Assembly (NCBI RefSeq): GCF_017315725.1
Contig: NZ_JAFLRG010000001.1
Coordinates: 2,294,001-2,358,000, forward strand
Reading direction: 5' to 3'
DNA from: Trinickia acidisoli
GTDB lineage: Bacteria > Pseudomonadota > Gammaproteobacteria > Burkholderiales > Burkholderiaceae
DNA length: 64,000 nt
Shown: positions 62,479-64,000 of the stretch, one piece after another
Layout of the letters: every line of letters begins with the position of its first letter
How positions within the stretch are numbered: the stretch's first letter is position 1
The notes under the pieces: model-generated
The model's database searches: none
Seen by the model: only the letters and a program-made list of their open reading frames with translations
Told to the model about the DNA's origin: nothing
Position numbers and translations under genes: made by a program

Positions 62479-62920
62479 GTTCACGAGTCCTCAAGGTTGC
62501 GTTGCCGTTACGTGCTCCGAGCTCGGTGCGATCGCTATTATCCACCGCGACCGGTTCGGGTAGGCGGCAGTACCGACGCGCCGCCATGACGCGTATTGGA
62601 CATGCCTGACTTATCTCGAACGTGTCGACTTCGACGGCCTTTTGTATCTGTTTGTACAAACGGATCTCGAACAGCCCGCCTCGAGCGCTGCGTTTTGTAT
62701 CGAAACGTATCAAAGCCCGGCCGTTACACATTCCGATGCCGTTTGGCGCTTGCGCAGATACAACCGGGATACGTCGCCGCGGTTTCATATGCACACCGGC
62801 CAAGCGCACAGCGACGACCCTAGCCTCGACATCACGTTGTCGCCCCACGTGCGCTAGGACCTGTTCACGCTAAGCCCCGAACCCAGTCACCTTCTCACAC
62901 CCGTATTGCAGGAGAACACC
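62479..62920. other. Intergenic region between response regulator and hydrolase genes
   Basis: About 440 bases; small open frames in it have no family features. It has a perfect 12-bp palindrome GTTTGTACAAAC (62650-62661) and a 10-base direct repeat at 62697-62716, so it is probably the control region of the divergent genes. Confidence 0.55.
62697..62716. promoter_or_regulatory. Direct repeat resembling an OmpR-type response-regulator site
   Basis: GTATCGAAAC followed at once by GTATCAAAGC: eight of ten positions match and the repeat period is one helical turn, the layout OmpR-class dimers bind. It lies between the response-regulator gene and the hydrolase gene. More GTATC-like elements occur near 62644 and 62756. 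Confidence 0.45.
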
Positions 62921-63940
62921 ATGAAGCGCACGCACGCCGCACTCGCCGGAGCCTTTGCCCTTAGCCTTGCTTGTTTTGCTTCGGTCGCACACGCCGAAAC
63001 CGAACCGGCGCAATCGCCCGCGGCACAGGCCGCATCGCACGATCCTTGGGGGCCATTGAAACATATCCACGCCGGCGTGCTGGACGTCGCTTATGCCGAG
63101 ATGGGACCTGCTAATGGGCCCGTGGTGATTCTGCTGCACGGATGGCCCTATGACATTCACAGCTATGAACAAGTCGCACCGGCACTGGCAGCGAAGGGCT
63201 ATCGGGTGCTCGTTCCATATGCGCGCGGATTCGGCGAGACTCGCTTCCTGTCTGCAAGCACCGCGCGAAATGGCGAGCCCGTCGCATTGGCCGAAGACGT
63301 CATCGACTTCATGGATGCGCTGCATATCAAGCAGGCGGAACTGGGCGGCTTCGACTGGGGTGCACGCACGGCGGACATCGTCGCGACGCTCTGGCCGCAA
63401 CGGGTGAAAGCGTTGGTGTCCGTGAGCGGCTACCTCATCGGTAGTCAAGAATCCGGCACGAAGCCGCTGCCCCCCCAGAACGAGTTGCAATGGTGGTACC
63501 AGTATTACTTCGCCACCGATCGCGGCCGCATCGGCTATGAAAAATACCGTGATGACTTCGCCAAGTTGATTTGGCAGTTGGCCTCGCCGAAATGGAATTT
63601 CGACGACGCCACATTCGAGCGCAGTGCGGCCGCGTTGAACAATCCCGACCAAGTTGCCATTACGATCTTCAACTATCGCTGGCGGTTGGACCTCGTCAAG
63701 GGTGAAGCGAAATATGCCGCGCTGGAGAAGAGACTGGCTCAATTCCCTGCCATCACCGTGCCGACGATCACCCTGGAGGGCGATGCCAACGGCGCGCCGC
63801 ACCCGCAGCCGGCAGCCTATGCCAAGAGATTCACAGGCAAGTATCAGTTTCGGCTGATTACCGGCGGCATCGGCCACGACCTACCGGAAGAAGCGCCACA
63901 AGCGTTCACTCAGGCCGTGATCGACGCCGGTCACCTCTGA
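62921..63940 (+). CDS. Secreted alpha/beta hydrolase with Asp nucleophile (epoxide hydrolase/dehalogenase-like)
   Basis: A 339-residue alpha/beta-hydrolase with a clear Sec signal peptide (THAALAGAFALSLACFASVAHA) so probably periplasmic. The oxyanion motif is LLHGWPYDIHSYEQVAP, the nucleophile elbow is GGFDWGARTADIV with Asp instead of Ser, and the catalytic His is in GGIGHDLPEEAPQAF. An Asp nucleophile is typical of haloalkane or haloacetate dehalogenases and epoxide hydrolases. AGGAG lies six bases upstream of the ATG. It is divergent from the two-component system. Confidence 0.88.
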   Translation: MKRTHAALAGAFALSLACFASVAHAETEPAQSPAAQAASHDPWGPLKHIHAGVLDVAYAEMGPANGPVVILLHGWPYDIHSYEQVAPALAAKGYRVLVPYARGFGETRFLSASTARNGEPVALAEDVIDFMDALHIKQAELGGFDWGARTADIVATLWPQRVKALVSVSGYLIGSQESGTKPLPPQNELQWWYQYYFATDRGRIGYEKYRDDFAKLIWQLASPKWNFDDATFERSAAALNNPDQVAITIFNYRWRLDLVKGEAKYAALEKRLAQFPAITVPTITLEGDANGAPHPQPAAYAKRFTGKYQFRLITGGIGHDLPEEAPQAFTQAVIDAGHL

Positions 63941-64000
63941 TAGAGATTGGACGGGCTGCTTCTCGTCGATCGGATTTCAATTCGAGAACGCAGCCTCGGC

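Noticed and set aside
62596-62873. Several overlapping 70-80-residue frames in the region before the hydrolase
   Set aside because: Three overlapping frames with no convincing ribosome-binding site or family features; the stretch looks regulatory.

Overview
The window is high-GC DNA from a betaproteobacterium, most likely Burkholderia sensu lato (Paraburkholderia, Caballeronia or Trinickia type). The reasons are two Burkholderia-type 16-strand porins, many LysR, GntR and AraC regulators beside small catabolic operons, and the particular gene families present. I see no rRNA, tRNA, insertion sequence, integrase, phage gene or CRISPR array. The window is a run of nutrient-uptake and catabolic modules, each with its own regulator.

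Layout. (1) 1-8389: an amino-acid ABC transporter fragment, two DapA-family lyases/aldolases on opposite strands, a porin, a GlcD-type FAD oxidase, a ProC-like reductase and a LysR regulator; substrate unknown. (2) 8424-21028: a nearly complete ectoine/hydroxyectoine utilisation locus (atf, ssd, asnR, eutE/doeB, eutD/doeA, eutC, eutB, enuR) divergent from the transporter ehuBCDA; eutA is missing. (3) 21091-23334: 4-hydroxybenzoate hydroxylase pobA with a divergent AraC regulator. (4) 23442-34216: an island with three MmgE/PrpD proteins (one half-size), a porin, an SDR, two MFS carriers, a VOC protein and two GntR regulators. (5) 34375-37124: small genes of uncertain role (XRE regulator, AhpD-fold protein, LolA-like protein, SRPBCC protein).

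(6) 37150-54612 is the most unusual part. A LysR regulator is divergent from a five-gene operon: a beta-hydroxyacid dehydrogenase, an aldehyde dehydrogenase, and a SelA-like PLP enzyme between two D-glutamate-cyclase-like (DUF4392) proteins. Then come an IclR regulator, an asparaginase homologue whose usual active-site Asp is Ala, a complete AapJQMP-type amino-acid ABC transporter, an SHMT homologue lacking several hallmark catalytic residues, another LysR and a class V aminotransferase. I do not know a described pathway with this combination. I propose it as a candidate undescribed system for taking up and breaking down an unusual amino acid or amide.

(7) 54866-63940: an SDR with a divergent AraC regulator, a hemolysin-III family membrane protein, a LysR divergent from a KamA-family radical SAM aminomutase with a 7Fe ferredoxin, an OmpR-type two-component system, and a secreted alpha/beta hydrolase with an aspartate nucleophile.

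Several regulatory elements are clear by eye: a perfect 32-bp palindrome upstream of the VOC-MFS pair, twin identical 14-bp palindromes between the divergent MFS and GntR genes, a shared TGTCCTAG core at two places in the ectoine locus, and strong stem-loops between binding-protein and permease genes in both large ABC operons. Functions are assigned from recognised motifs and gene context only; no database search was possible.
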